Positions 35,052 to 45,466 of a stretch of DNA of 64,000 nucleotides are shown piece by piece. The DNA is from Anaerolineae bacterium. Its GTDB lineage: Bacteria > Chloroflexota > Anaerolineae > Aggregatilineales > Aggregatilineaceae. The first letter of the stretch is position 1. Each line of letters opens with the position of its first letter. Made by a program: the position numbers and the translations under genes. The stretch covers positions 100,017-164,016 of the forward strand of contig JAFGNU010000040.1 in the NCBI GenBank assembly GCA_016926875.1, read 5' to 3'. Below the pieces are notes generated by a model. The model worked only from the letters and a program-made list of their open reading frames with translations. It made no database searches and was not told the DNA's origin.

Positions 35052-36557
35052 GTGCTGGAACCGACCATACCCCGCCGTGCGTTAATCTGGCCGCCAGTTG
35101 TTGACGCCATTCGCGCCGCTGCAGCCGACGATGAGGATGTCTACATAGTAGGCGGAGCGGTCCGCGATGCCTACCTTCACCGCCCACTGCATGATCTCGA
35201 CCTGGCAACATCTGGTGACGGACGCCCCCTGGCGCGGCGCATCGCTAATGCATTTGACGGGGCGTATTATCCCCTGGATGCCGAACGCGGCGTTGGACGA
35301 GCGCTGATCCGGTGGGAAGATGCGCAGCTTACGGTCGATACCGCCCGGTTTCGCGGCCCTGACCTGCTGACCGATCTTCAAAAGCGTGACTTTACACTCA
35401 ACGCGATGGCCGTCCGGCTGATCGGCGACCTGCAAGCCGTGATCGATCCACTGGGCGGCCTGGCCGATCTGGACGCCCGGCGTTTACGGCGGTGCGGTGA
35501 AGATTCGATTGCCAGCGATCCGGTACGAGCGCTGCGCGCAGTGCGTACCAGTGCTGCCTACGGTTTGCTCATCGACCCGGCCACCCGGCAGGACATCAAA
35601 ACACACGCTCCCCGGCTGGCGAGTGCATCTCCGGAACGGGTACGCGACGAGTTCTTTCACATCCTGGACGGCAAGCGACCGGCGACCGCCCTCGAAACCC
35701 TTAACCGGTTGGGCTTGCTTGCGCCGGTGGTGCCTGAAACGACTGCTATGCAGGATGCCCAACAAGGGCCGCCGCACCAGTTTGATGTCTGGCGGCACAC
35801 GCTGGTGACCGTCGAACGCCTGGACGCGCTGCTCCGAGTTTTTAGCCAGCAGCGGGATGATGATCTCACCGCAAACTTACAGTTGGGCGTCATCGCTTTT
35901 TCGTTGCAACACCTTCAAGCACACTTGCAAGCGCACCTGGCGCAGCACTGGCCCAATAACCGCACTCACCGCGCCCTGCTTGTGCTGGCTGCCCTGCTGC
36001 ACGACGCCGGGAAGCCGGCCACGCGGTCCGTAGACGACGAGGGGCGTGTGCATTTCTACCAACACGAGCACGTCGGGGCAGAGCTTGCCGAACAGCGCGC
36101 CGCAGCTTTGCGCCTGAGCAACGATGAAACAGCTCGCCTTCTGACCATTGTGCAGCACCACATGCGTCCCCACTGGCTGAGCACCCGCGCCACGCTCAGC
36201 GCGCGGGCCAGCTACCGCTTCTGGCGAGATACCGGCCCGGCAGGCGTCGATGTCTGCCTGCTATCGATGGCCGACTATCTCGCCACGTTTGGCATTATGC
36301 TCGATCAAACTGCCTGGATCGCGTACCTGGAAATGCAGCAAACACTGCTCAACCGCTATTTCCTCGAATACGAAACAGCTATCGCGCCGCCACCGCTGAT
36401 CACAGGCCGCGATCTGCTTCAGCATTTCCAACTTGAGCCAGAGCCGCTCATCGGGACGATATTGGAAAGCGTGCGCGAAGCACAGGTTACGGGGGATGTG
36501 TCTACACGCGAAGAAGCGCTGGACTGGGTCCAACGCTTCCTGGATGCATCGTCATAG
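35052..36557 (+). CDS. cca: CCA-adding tRNA nucleotidyltransferase with HD domain
   Basis: This 501-residue protein has a class II polymerase-beta head: VGGAVRDAYLHRPLHDLDLAT with the catalytic DLD, then the RRDFT-like KRDFTLNAMA and the EDSIASDPVRALRAVR neck. The C-terminal half carries an HD domain (LLHDAGKPAT, then HEHVG and a later HH pair). It should add or repair the CCA end of tRNA; both tRNA genes in this window lack encoded CCA, which fits. The possibility of poly(A) polymerase activity cannot be excluded from sequence. It has a GTG start and close coupling to hpt. Confidence 0.92.
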   Translation: MLEPTIPRRALIWPPVVDAIRAAAADDEDVYIVGGAVRDAYLHRPLHDLDLATSGDGRPLARRIANAFDGAYYPLDAERGVGRALIRWEDAQLTVDTARFRGPDLLTDLQKRDFTLNAMAVRLIGDLQAVIDPLGGLADLDARRLRRCGEDSIASDPVRALRAVRTSAAYGLLIDPATRQDIKTHAPRLASASPERVRDEFFHILDGKRPATALETLNRLGLLAPVVPETTAMQDAQQGPPHQFDVWRHTLVTVERLDALLRVFSQQRDDDLTANLQLGVIAFSLQHLQAHLQAHLAQHWPNNRTHRALLVLAALLHDAGKPATRSVDDEGRVHFYQHEHVGAELAEQRAAALRLSNDETARLLTIVQHHMRPHWLSTRATLSARASYRFWRDTGPAGVDVCLLSMADYLATFGIMLDQTAWIAYLEMQQTLLNRYFLEYETAIAPPPLITGRDLLQHFQLEPEPLIGTILESVREAQVTGDVSTREEALDWVQRFLDASS

Positions 36558-36579
36558 CAGTACCCGCCCGCGCTTTTGC

Positions 36580-37158
36580 CTACTCTGCTTCAACATCTCC
36601 GGGGACAGGCCGCTCGTAAAACAGCAGCATGGTTTTACCATACGTGCGCTCATCGTACAGTTCAAGCGTTTGTAGATCGACGTCCTCGCGTTCGTGCGGG
36701 TCAATCTGCACAATCACCACGCCGTCCGGGTGCAGGTTTTCCGGCCTCTCATCCAGGACCAACAACGCCTGCTTCCACAGGCCGCGATACTGGGGCGGCG
36801 CCACAAAAACGTATTCAAACGCCTCAGGGTTTGGGCGCAGCAAATAGTCAAACGCGTCGGCACGCAGCACCTCGGCACGTTCGGCCAACCGGGTAACAGC
36901 CAGATTTTCCTGAATTGTGCGGATCGCCATTCGATCGTTGTCGATGAACAACACGCGCGCCGCTCCCCGGCTGAGCGCTTCGATCCCCACGCTCCCCGTC
37001 CCGGCAAACAAGTCCAGAAACGAGCAGTCTACGATCCCCGTGCCCAGGATGTTAAACAGCGCTTCCTTGACGCGGTCCATCACGGGGCGCGTGGAGTTCC
37101 CAGGGACCATTTTTAATTTCCGCCCCTTGGCGGTTCCGGCAATAACTCGGATCGGCAC
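36580..37158 (-). CDS. rsmD: 16S rRNA (guanine-966-N2)-methyltransferase RsmD-like
   Basis: This 192-residue Rossmann methyltransferase shows the RsmD N-terminus MPIRVIAGTAKGRKL, the STRPVMDRVKEALFNIL signature, and the SAM motif FLDLFAGTGSVGIEALSRGA. Motif IV, normally DPPY in amino methyltransferases, reads VAPPQY here, so the aspartate is absent. The GTG start has GGGAGG six bases upstream. It is the last gene of a four-gene minus-strand group, 17 bases after the URO-D family gene. In many bacteria rsmD precedes coaD; no coaD is seen. Confidence 0.88.
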   Translation of the reverse strand: MPIRVIAGTAKGRKLKMVPGNSTRPVMDRVKEALFNILGTGIVDCSFLDLFAGTGSVGIEALSRGAARVLFIDNDRMAIRTIQENLAVTRLAERAEVLRADAFDYLLRPNPEAFEYVFVAPPQYRGLWKQALLVLDERPENLHPDGVVIVQIDPHEREDVDLQTLELYDERTYGKTMLLFYERPVPGDVEAE

Positions 37159-37175
37159 GTGCGCCTCCCGCCGCG

Positions 37176-38168
37176 TTACATGTACATTTCGACGACTTCA
37201 CGCGCGGCGCGAATGTTCGAGGTCGGCGTAGTGGTCATAATAACACACCCGGTGGAGAGGATGAAGCGGCGCCCATTGGTCTGCTCGATTGCCTGGCGGG
37301 CCTGGGTCCGCACTTCGACCGGCGTCCCGTTGTGCATCGGGTCCCAGCGCCCGATACCACCACTGACAGCGCCGTTAAATTTCAGTTTACCGACAGACAG
37401 GTCAGGATCGGTTTCACGATCATGCCAGTTAATCACCTGGACCGGGTAATCTGCCAGCAGATCAAACATCGGCACCTGACCGTGCACATGCATAACATTC
37501 AGCCACCAGCTATCGGGCAGCGCCTCAAGAATACGCAGATCGTAGGGCCGGCCAAACTCAAGGTATTCACTGTCGTTCATCAAGGCATACGAAGCGTGCT
37601 GGACGGCATAAAATATGCCGGATACTCCGGTGCGGCGCATGGCATCGATAAACCGCAGTGTGCTGTCGGTGATCGTGTTCAAACCTGTCTTTAACCGATC
37701 CGGGGCTGTACGCATATGCTCGATCAGCACATCAGGACCGGCAATGTTCTTCGCCTGGGCAAGCGGGCTAAAAACCGTCTGGATATATGGAACCTCGTCC
37801 CTGAAAGCATCCTTTAGCAGCCGCAGCACTTCCAACTGGCGGGCCAGCGCCCCGCGATCTGGGTCCAGCACCCGAAGCTCAGTCCAATCCAGCGAGCGCT
37901 GCACCGCGCGGCGAATATATTCGCGCGTTCCTTCCAGGCTGCCCACCCAGCGATCCTGAACACCATAGTCGGTGATACAAAAGCTGCTTGCAGGCGAAAT
38001 TTTGACAAAATCGAAATCCCAGCGCCGCTGAAACGCAACGGTTGCTTCAGCTAGATCGGCGGCACGCTGGTCATCACCGGGCCAGTGACGCCACAGCGCC
38101 ACCGGGATACGATCGGTTTTCTCGCCTGCGATTGTTTTTTCGAGGCGCTCTCGTTTAGTCATGGACAT
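37176..38168 (-). CDS. Uroporphyrinogen decarboxylase family protein (not typical HemE)
   Basis: This 330-residue protein fits the URO-D/MtaA fold: N-terminal TKRERLEKTIAGEKTDRIPVALWRHWPGD, YIQTVFSPLAQAKNIAG, the LLADYPVQVINWHDRE strand and a C-terminal STGCVIMTTTP segment. True HemE signatures at the N-terminus (PVWxMRQAGR) are missing. The family also includes methyltransferases of corrinoid-dependent systems; with no corrinoid protein nearby the substrate is unknown. The ATG at 38168 or the one two codons later may be used. Confidence 0.82.
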   Translation of the reverse strand: MSMTKRERLEKTIAGEKTDRIPVALWRHWPGDDQRAADLAEATVAFQRRWDFDFVKISPASSFCITDYGVQDRWVGSLEGTREYIRRAVQRSLDWTELRVLDPDRGALARQLEVLRLLKDAFRDEVPYIQTVFSPLAQAKNIAGPDVLIEHMRTAPDRLKTGLNTITDSTLRFIDAMRRTGVSGIFYAVQHASYALMNDSEYLEFGRPYDLRILEALPDSWWLNVMHVHGQVPMFDLLADYPVQVINWHDRETDPDLSVGKLKFNGAVSGGIGRWDPMHNGTPVEVRTQARQAIEQTNGRRFILSTGCVIMTTTPTSNIRAAREVVEMYM

Positions 38169-38184
38169 ACTGGCATCTGTCCCT

Positions 38185-38499
38185 TCACGTCAAAAGCCCT
38201 TTCATCTGGCTGATCTGCTGCCCGGCCATACGCTTGAGCATCACGTAGCGCTCTTTATCATCGGTCTCACTTTCCAGCCGGTTCGCTGCCAGCTCCAGCA
38301 CTTTTTGGAAAACCTGGGTCGCCTGTTCAGTATTTCCTACTTTGCGATAGGACAACCCCAGCCCCCAGTACACATCAATATTATCCGGGGCCTCTTCTGC
38401 CAGCCGCTGAAACTGCTCAACAGCGCGTTCATTGTCGCCTGCATAGTGCGTTTTCCAGGCTTCGCCAATCCTCGCGCTAATATCCTCTTTTTTGTCCAT
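38185..38499 (-). CDS. Small TPR protein
   Basis: This 104-residue protein has two TPR units (NERAVEQFQRLAEEAPDNIDVYWGLGLSYRKVGNTEQATQVF region) and a charged C-terminal helix. The ATG at 38499 follows GGAG at six bases. It lies 16 bases upstream of the URO-D family gene on the same strand. A partner is not known. Confidence 0.78.
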   Translation of the reverse strand: MDKKEDISARIGEAWKTHYAGDNERAVEQFQRLAEEAPDNIDVYWGLGLSYRKVGNTEQATQVFQKVLELAANRLESETDDKERYVMLKRMAGQQISQMKGLLT

Positions 38500-38586
38500 A
38501 ACAATCTCCAGATAGTGTGACACTCAGGGATGCCTATGCCGCATTATACTGTACGCAACCGGTATAGCAAGCAACGATATGGCAGA

Positions 38587-41067
38587 TCAAGGCCGAACCG
38601 TGATCTTTATCGGCAAGGTAATACGCCGTCCCAGGCTGGTACCGCGCCCATCCCGCACAAACAGCGGCTCCATTGTTTCGCAGGGAGAAATGATCATCTG
38701 GCTACAGCTTCCAACCTGTACCATAACATTATACGTGCCCGGCGCGATGTCCTGGTCAAGCGGCAAAGAATAGTCATCGCGCAAATAGTAATCTAGCAAG
38801 GGCCAGGTCGGCCACTGGCTGCTTGGGATCATGCCTGGATGCCGGTGCTGTACAAAGCTGATGCGCTGTGACGGGTCATCCTCAGCAGCTATGCTCACGT
38901 TCACCTGGTAGTCTGGCAGATCAGGCCGGATCGCCCGCCAGTAGAGCGTGACTGGTAGTTCGCCTCCCGCCCTGATATTGTCACTCTCACCGACATCGTA
39001 TGCCAACAAGTCTATTCCGCCTTGCAGCGCCAGTGGGTGCTGGTTTTGGGCCGAAAGCACTACGCCGGGCTGGGATTGAACGGTGAACGCGCCCGGCGCA
39101 AGCTGTGCCACCAGGCCCGCCAGGATCGACATAATTCCGGCCACCAACAACACCGGTCGTTCACCAACAGGCGGGAGTGGTTCTACACCGCCTGACCGGC
39201 TGGTTGATCTGTATTCCAGGCGCAAACTTATTATCAGCATCAGGACAAGTGACAGTCCTGACAGTCCCCAGGCTATGCTCCGGGCCGATGTGCTGCCAAA
39301 GTATACAACGACTTCGTGTCGCCCGGCGGGCAGCGCAAACGTAATAAGCCCGGTTTCGCTGTTTCCTGTTACTTCAGCAGGTTGGCCGTCAATCCTGGCA
39401 CGCCAGCCGGGGAAATAGTAAGTCAGCAAGGGGATGATCACCGGGTTAGCAGACCGGACGACCAACCGCTCCAACTGCGGCGTGTGCTCGACAATATCCA
39501 CCTGGGTAGAAGCAGGCAGCATGTCACGGGCCACTTTGTCCACCGCGCCATCTTGATACGATGCAATCAGCAGCAGAGAGGGGTTAGGTATGCCCGCCAC
39601 ATCCTGAGGAAGCAGCCAGCCAGTAGTTAGCGAGGCAGCCATGTGCCCACGGGCTTCCTCACGCAGCACAGCAGACAGATCAGGCACCGGGTGGGTTTCC
39701 TGCCATGTTGGGAGACATAGTACCGGCAAGGCCCAGATCAAAACCCACAGCAGGCAGGCCGCCATCCCCGCCGCGCCTATGCCTGGACGCCGCGCCTCCA
39801 GAAACCGTCCAAGCTGCGCCGCGCCAACTGCCCCGCACGCCGCGATGACCGGCAGTAAATCGCGCGGGTAGAACAGCGGCCAACCCGGCAGCGCATCCCA
39901 GATCGGGCGGGCTGGCGGCATTGCCAGCACAAACAACACGATGCCCACGCCCACAAAATAGAGTGCTTCCCGCTCCTCCTGTGAGATCGCGCTCAGCAGG
40001 TGCGCGATCCGCCACTGAAACGCGTCCCCGCGCGCCACACCTGGCTGCGGGTGCGGCGGCGTATGCCTCCACGCCCATCCCAGCACCAGAACCAACGCGA
40101 TCACGGTCAACGTCCAGACGGCGAAACCGATTGAATGCGTCTGCGCAGGATTGATAGCGCTCAGGTCCAGGCGGCCCGGTGGCGTCAGCATATCCGGTAG
40201 AGAAAGTGATGCGGCAGCATCTACAGGCGGTGCTGCCACAGACCGCCATGTGACGGCGTGATGTTCTGCCCAGGCGGGCAGCCAGTAAAAAGCTGGCAGG
40301 GCTGTGCCAAATCCCCACGCCAACAGCGCCCGCCGCCACCCACCGACTGCTGTGCGCAGCACAACCCGGCGCCACACCAGCCAGCCCACCAATATGCTAA
40401 CCAGCAGCACATTGAGCGGCGTATCTGCTAGCCAAAGAGCGGCTAACAAGAGTGACGCCAGGAGGATGTCCCACCCCCGGTCCGTCAGCAGCACCCGGTC
40501 AAACGCCCACAGTGCCGCAGGGAATAAGCCCGCCGCCAGCACGCCTCCTAGATCGCCCTGCAAGTAGGGCTGGACCAGCGCCAACTGTGGGCTGTACAGA
40601 TACACCAGCGCTGCCAGTATTCCTGCATAGGTTCCCCAGCGCCGCCGCACAAAGCTAAACATGCCTAACCCGGCCAGACCAATGCCGCATACCAACACAA
40701 ATTTGATGCTGGTTTCCGGGCTGGATTGCGCCAGCACATAGTGCAGCCCGGTGAGATAATGCGACAGTGGCGCCAGGTAGTTCCACAGCGGTGATCCATA
40801 ACCGTAGTTAAAGTCCGGCGCCCAACGCGGGTATAAAATCCCGGCCTGGATGCTTTCCGCCACTTCAATTGTGCGGGCCAGTTGCCCCTGGATATCGGTT
40901 CCACGCGGCAGCCCGACGCGCGTCAACAGAGGCCACACCACTACCACGCACGCCACCACGATCACCCAGAAAGCCCAGTCTACCTCGCGGCGAGACCGTT
41001 GCATCCACTCAGGCAGGTCGTCATACGTCATGCCCAGCGGTAATTTTGAGTCTTTTCGGAAAGTCAC
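38587..41067 (-). CDS. Large polytopic membrane protein, GT-C/PTPS-related type
   Basis: This 826-residue protein begins with a short cytoplasmic segment, then about twelve membrane helices to ~550 and a soluble C-terminal part after further helices at ~575-600 and ~635. The region after the first helix (GTDIQGQLARTIEVAESIQAG and LYPRWAPDFNYGYGSPLWNY) is the hallmark of the 6-pyruvoyl-tetrahydropterin-synthase-related membrane domain, which belongs with GT-C-fold glycosyltransferase-like proteins. The C-terminus carries beta-rich modules (LTYYFPGWRARIDGQPAEVTGNSETGLI and a later carbohydrate-binding-like region). It may transfer sugars to an envelope polymer. A GTG start is used; an ATG 12 codons later is possible. 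Confidence 0.8.
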   Translation of the reverse strand: MTFRKDSKLPLGMTYDDLPEWMQRSRREVDWAFWVIVVACVVVVWPLLTRVGLPRGTDIQGQLARTIEVAESIQAGILYPRWAPDFNYGYGSPLWNYLAPLSHYLTGLHYVLAQSSPETSIKFVLVCGIGLAGLGMFSFVRRRWGTYAGILAALVYLYSPQLALVQPYLQGDLGGVLAAGLFPAALWAFDRVLLTDRGWDILLASLLLAALWLADTPLNVLLVSILVGWLVWRRVVLRTAVGGWRRALLAWGFGTALPAFYWLPAWAEHHAVTWRSVAAPPVDAAASLSLPDMLTPPGRLDLSAINPAQTHSIGFAVWTLTVIALVLVLGWAWRHTPPHPQPGVARGDAFQWRIAHLLSAISQEEREALYFVGVGIVLFVLAMPPARPIWDALPGWPLFYPRDLLPVIAACGAVGAAQLGRFLEARRPGIGAAGMAACLLWVLIWALPVLCLPTWQETHPVPDLSAVLREEARGHMAASLTTGWLLPQDVAGIPNPSLLLIASYQDGAVDKVARDMLPASTQVDIVEHTPQLERLVVRSANPVIIPLLTYYFPGWRARIDGQPAEVTGNSETGLITFALPAGRHEVVVYFGSTSARSIAWGLSGLSLVLMLIISLRLEYRSTSRSGGVEPLPPVGERPVLLVAGIMSILAGLVAQLAPGAFTVQSQPGVVLSAQNQHPLALQGGIDLLAYDVGESDNIRAGGELPVTLYWRAIRPDLPDYQVNVSIAAEDDPSQRISFVQHRHPGMIPSSQWPTWPLLDYYLRDDYSLPLDQDIAPGTYNVMVQVGSCSQMIISPCETMEPLFVRDGRGTSLGRRITLPIKITVRP

Positions 41068-41139
41068 ACGACCGGCCTTGTAGACAGCATATCAACGAGC
41101 ACAGCACACAATTAGCGTACAACCAGACGCTGCTTGTGT

Positions 41140-41145
41140 TATAAT
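41140..41145 (+). promoter_or_regulatory. Extended -10 promoter of the Ser/Thr kinase gene
   Basis: TGTTATAAT is a perfect extended -10 element about 110 bases upstream of the kinase ATG. The -35 region is poor, which fits an extended -10 promoter. Confidence 0.5.
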
Positions 41146-41255
41146 GTTATCCTAACCGACCGGATTCCGCCTGACCAGCCAATCACATCCTCAGGCGTCC
41201 CGTTGTTCGGCGTTGCCAGTGACTGGCTTGTATTCGTGGGAGCAGAACGGTCACG

Positions 41256-42512
41256 ATGTCGTCAAAAGAGACACTTCTCAACGGACGCTACCGCCTGGTG
41301 GCGCAGCAGGGGTCCGGCGGCATGGCAGTCATCTATAAAGCGACCGACCTGGCCTTGAGCCGCACGGTGGCCGTTAAGATACTACGCCCCAGCCTGACCA
41401 ATGATTCCGATTTTCTAAAGCGATTCCGGCAGGAAGCGCGCAACGTTGCCAACCTGTCCCATCCAAATATCGTGACGGTTCACGATGTCGGTCAGGATGG
41501 CAACACGCACTACATTGTGATGGAATACGTTGACGGCACCGACCTGAAAAACCTGATTCGCTCCGAAGCGCCATTTCCTATCGACCGGGCGTTAAGTATC
41601 ACGATCAAAATCTGCGCCGGGGTAGGGTATGCGCACCGGGCGGGCCTGGTACACGCCGACGTGAAGCCGCAAAACGTGCTCGTCACCAAGAGTGACAATG
41701 TCAAGGTTACCGACTTTGGTATCGCTCAGGCGCTCTCCGCGACCCAACCGCGCTCACGCCAAAAAATCGTGTGGGGCAGTCCACACTATTTTTCGCCCGA
41801 ACAGGCACAGGGCGAACCCCCTACGCCTGCATCGGACGTATACGCGATTGGGATTGTGATGTTCGAAATGCTGACAGGTAAACTGCCATTTGCTGGGACC
41901 GATCAGCAAGAACTGGCGATGGCCCATATCCGCGAAACGCCGCCCAATGCATCCGATTTCAACCCGAACGTCCCTGTACACCTGGATCGCATCCTGCAAA
42001 AGGTGATGTCCAAAGAACCGGCGTCGCGCTACCGCACGGCTGATCAGTTGGGGCGCATCCTGATCGCGTATCGTCGCCAGGGGCAGGTGACAACCGATCA
42101 GGTGCCCGAAGTCCCCCACGAGGACACATCATCCGGCACAGAAGCCACCCTTCCGCCCACACCGGGGCCGGGTTACGTCGAGCCAGATGCCTCGTCCGGT
42201 TACCGACCTGCGCCACCCAGTGAGCCATCTGTTCAAGCGCCGGTTTCTTATTCAAATTCAGGAGTCACCACAGACGCCTATACGAACGCCTCGTATCGCA
42301 GCCCGGCCACGACGCCGAGCATGTCGCCGGTACCGTCACAGCCCTACCAGCCACCGCGCGCGCCTGACGTCATGATCCAATCCCGGTATCGTGCCGCCGA
42401 GCCGCCGCAACAGCTCGACATGGTGACACTCGTGCTCGCGTTTCTGGCGTTCATCGCCGTCGTGCTGCTGATTCCGCTGTGGATCGCCGTTTACCAAGCG
42501 TGGATGGGCTGA
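41256..42512 (+). CDS. Membrane Ser/Thr protein kinase (PknB-like), non-RD type
   Basis: This 418-residue protein has a Hanks-type kinase domain at ~10-270: glycine loop GSGGMAVIYKA (19-29), Lys41 in VAVKIL, Glu60, catalytic HADVKPQN (133-140), DFG at 153-155, and an APE-like FSPEQA. The catalytic loop is HAD instead of HRD. A Pro/Ser/Thr-rich linker of ~120 residues leads to one C-terminal membrane helix (~395-415) with almost nothing outside. It therefore lacks a PASTA or other sensor domain. It probably phosphorylates cytoplasmic proteins; substrates are unknown. It stands alone before ftsH. Confidence 0.92.
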   Translation: MSSKETLLNGRYRLVAQQGSGGMAVIYKATDLALSRTVAVKILRPSLTNDSDFLKRFRQEARNVANLSHPNIVTVHDVGQDGNTHYIVMEYVDGTDLKNLIRSEAPFPIDRALSITIKICAGVGYAHRAGLVHADVKPQNVLVTKSDNVKVTDFGIAQALSATQPRSRQKIVWGSPHYFSPEQAQGEPPTPASDVYAIGIVMFEMLTGKLPFAGTDQQELAMAHIRETPPNASDFNPNVPVHLDRILQKVMSKEPASRYRTADQLGRILIAYRRQGQVTTDQVPEVPHEDTSSGTEATLPPTPGPGYVEPDASSGYRPAPPSEPSVQAPVSYSNSGVTTDAYTNASYRSPATTPSMSPVPSQPYQPPRAPDVMIQSRYRAAEPPQQLDMVTLVLAFLAFIAVVLLIPLWIAVYQAWMG

Positions 42513-42634
42513 CCAGGCTGGACATACTGGACATAGATGGCGTATAACCTATAATACGGGGGGACCGGAATATTTCTTATGCAATGCTAACTTCCCCAAG
42601 ATTATCCAGTCTGGTTTTTTAATCCCCGTTCTTG

Positions 42635-42640
42635 TATAAT
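42635..42640 (+). promoter_or_regulatory. Candidate -10 box of ftsH
   Basis: A perfect TATAAT lies 74 bases upstream of the ftsH GTG in an AT-rich intergenic region. A second weaker TATGAT lies at 42654. The -35 is not clear for either. Confidence 0.35.
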
Positions 42641-42713
42641 TTTTATTACAATGTATGATACGAAAACAGATTGAGCATGTACTGTACACAGAGTGCGGAC
42701 TGGAGGCTTAGCA

Positions 42714-44660
<1,947 letters not shown>

Positions 44661-44684
44661 TCGAGGTTACGCACCGCAAACAAC

Positions 44685-44721
44685 AAGGCCCTGCCGGACT
44701 TTCGACAGGGCTTGTTTTTTT
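44685..44721 (+). terminator. Intrinsic terminator of ftsH
   Basis: AAGGCCCTG (44685-44693) pairs with CAGGGCTT (44706-44713) with one bulged G, followed by GTTTTTTT. It lies about 25 bases after the ftsH stop. Confidence 0.85.
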
Positions 44722-44747
44722 GCTTGCATAATACCCATCACCGCAAG

Positions 44748-45446
44748 TTAAGCGTCACCCTCGTAGATGCGCCAGCCGCGCTCAACCGCTGCCGCACGCA
44801 TAAGCTCGTCTGGGTATGTAGCCACCGGGTAGCCGCTCCCTGCTAACAGCGGGATATCGGAGTGGCTGTCGGCATACGCGGCGCAGGTGTCGAACGATAC
44901 ACCGGGCATGTACTCTGCCAGGTAGGCATGGACAAAGTCCACTTTCCGCGCGCCGGAACAGGTCTGCCCGACTACACGCCCGGCGCAGCGCCCGTTGCGC
45001 ATCTCCAGGCGCGATCCCAGCCCTGCGTCTGCCCCTAGGTGCTCTACCAGTCTGCTCACCATGCCATCAAGCATGGTTGAAACCAGCACAACAGGGTGTC
45101 CCTGTGCTTTATGCTGCTTCAAAATAGCCACGATATCAGGCCGCAGTGTCAACACCAGGTGCCCTTGCATGATCTGGTCAAAAATTGCCCCGACCTGCAT
45201 ATCTGCCCAACCCGTCATCAACCACGCCATCAAGCGGACCCACCGGTCCCGGAAACCCGCCTGGCTGAGCAAGCCGATTTTGCTCAACTGGTAGTGTGGC
45301 AGCGCGGAGATATATAACCAACTTTTTCGCACCGGGTTCACATCCGGCGACTTCAGCAGCGCTTCCCACACGTCGCCGCCCGATGTCAGCGTGCCGTCTA
45401 TATCAAAAAACACAGCCTGAATATCTGGATCATGTGCGTAAGACAA
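44748..45446 (-). CDS. HAD-superfamily phosphatase (SerB/HAD-IB-like)
   Basis: This 232-residue protein has HAD motif I FFDIDGTL, a helical cap, motif II VLVSTM, and motif III/IV AYADSHSDIPLL. The spacing and cap resemble HAD-IB phosphatases such as SerB. The substrate is not known. A TTG start follows AAGGGAG. It lies 20 bases after the acyl-CoA synthetase gene on the same strand, so it may act with it in lipid metabolism, but that is inference. Confidence 0.88.
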   Translation of the reverse strand: MSYAHDPDIQAVFFDIDGTLTSGGDVWEALLKSPDVNPVRKSWLYISALPHYQLSKIGLLSQAGFRDRWVRLMAWLMTGWADMQVGAIFDQIMQGHLVLTLRPDIVAILKQHKAQGHPVVLVSTMLDGMVSRLVEHLGADAGLGSRLEMRNGRCAGRVVGQTCSGARKVDFVHAYLAEYMPGVSFDTCAAYADSHSDIPLLAGSGYPVATYPDELMRAAAVERGWRIYEGDA

Positions 45447-45466
45447 AATACCACTCCCTTATGGTG

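Noticed and set aside
37176..38168. HemE (true uroporphyrinogen decarboxylase)
   Set aside because: The N-terminal arginine-rich substrate motif of HemE is missing and no other heme gene is nearby.
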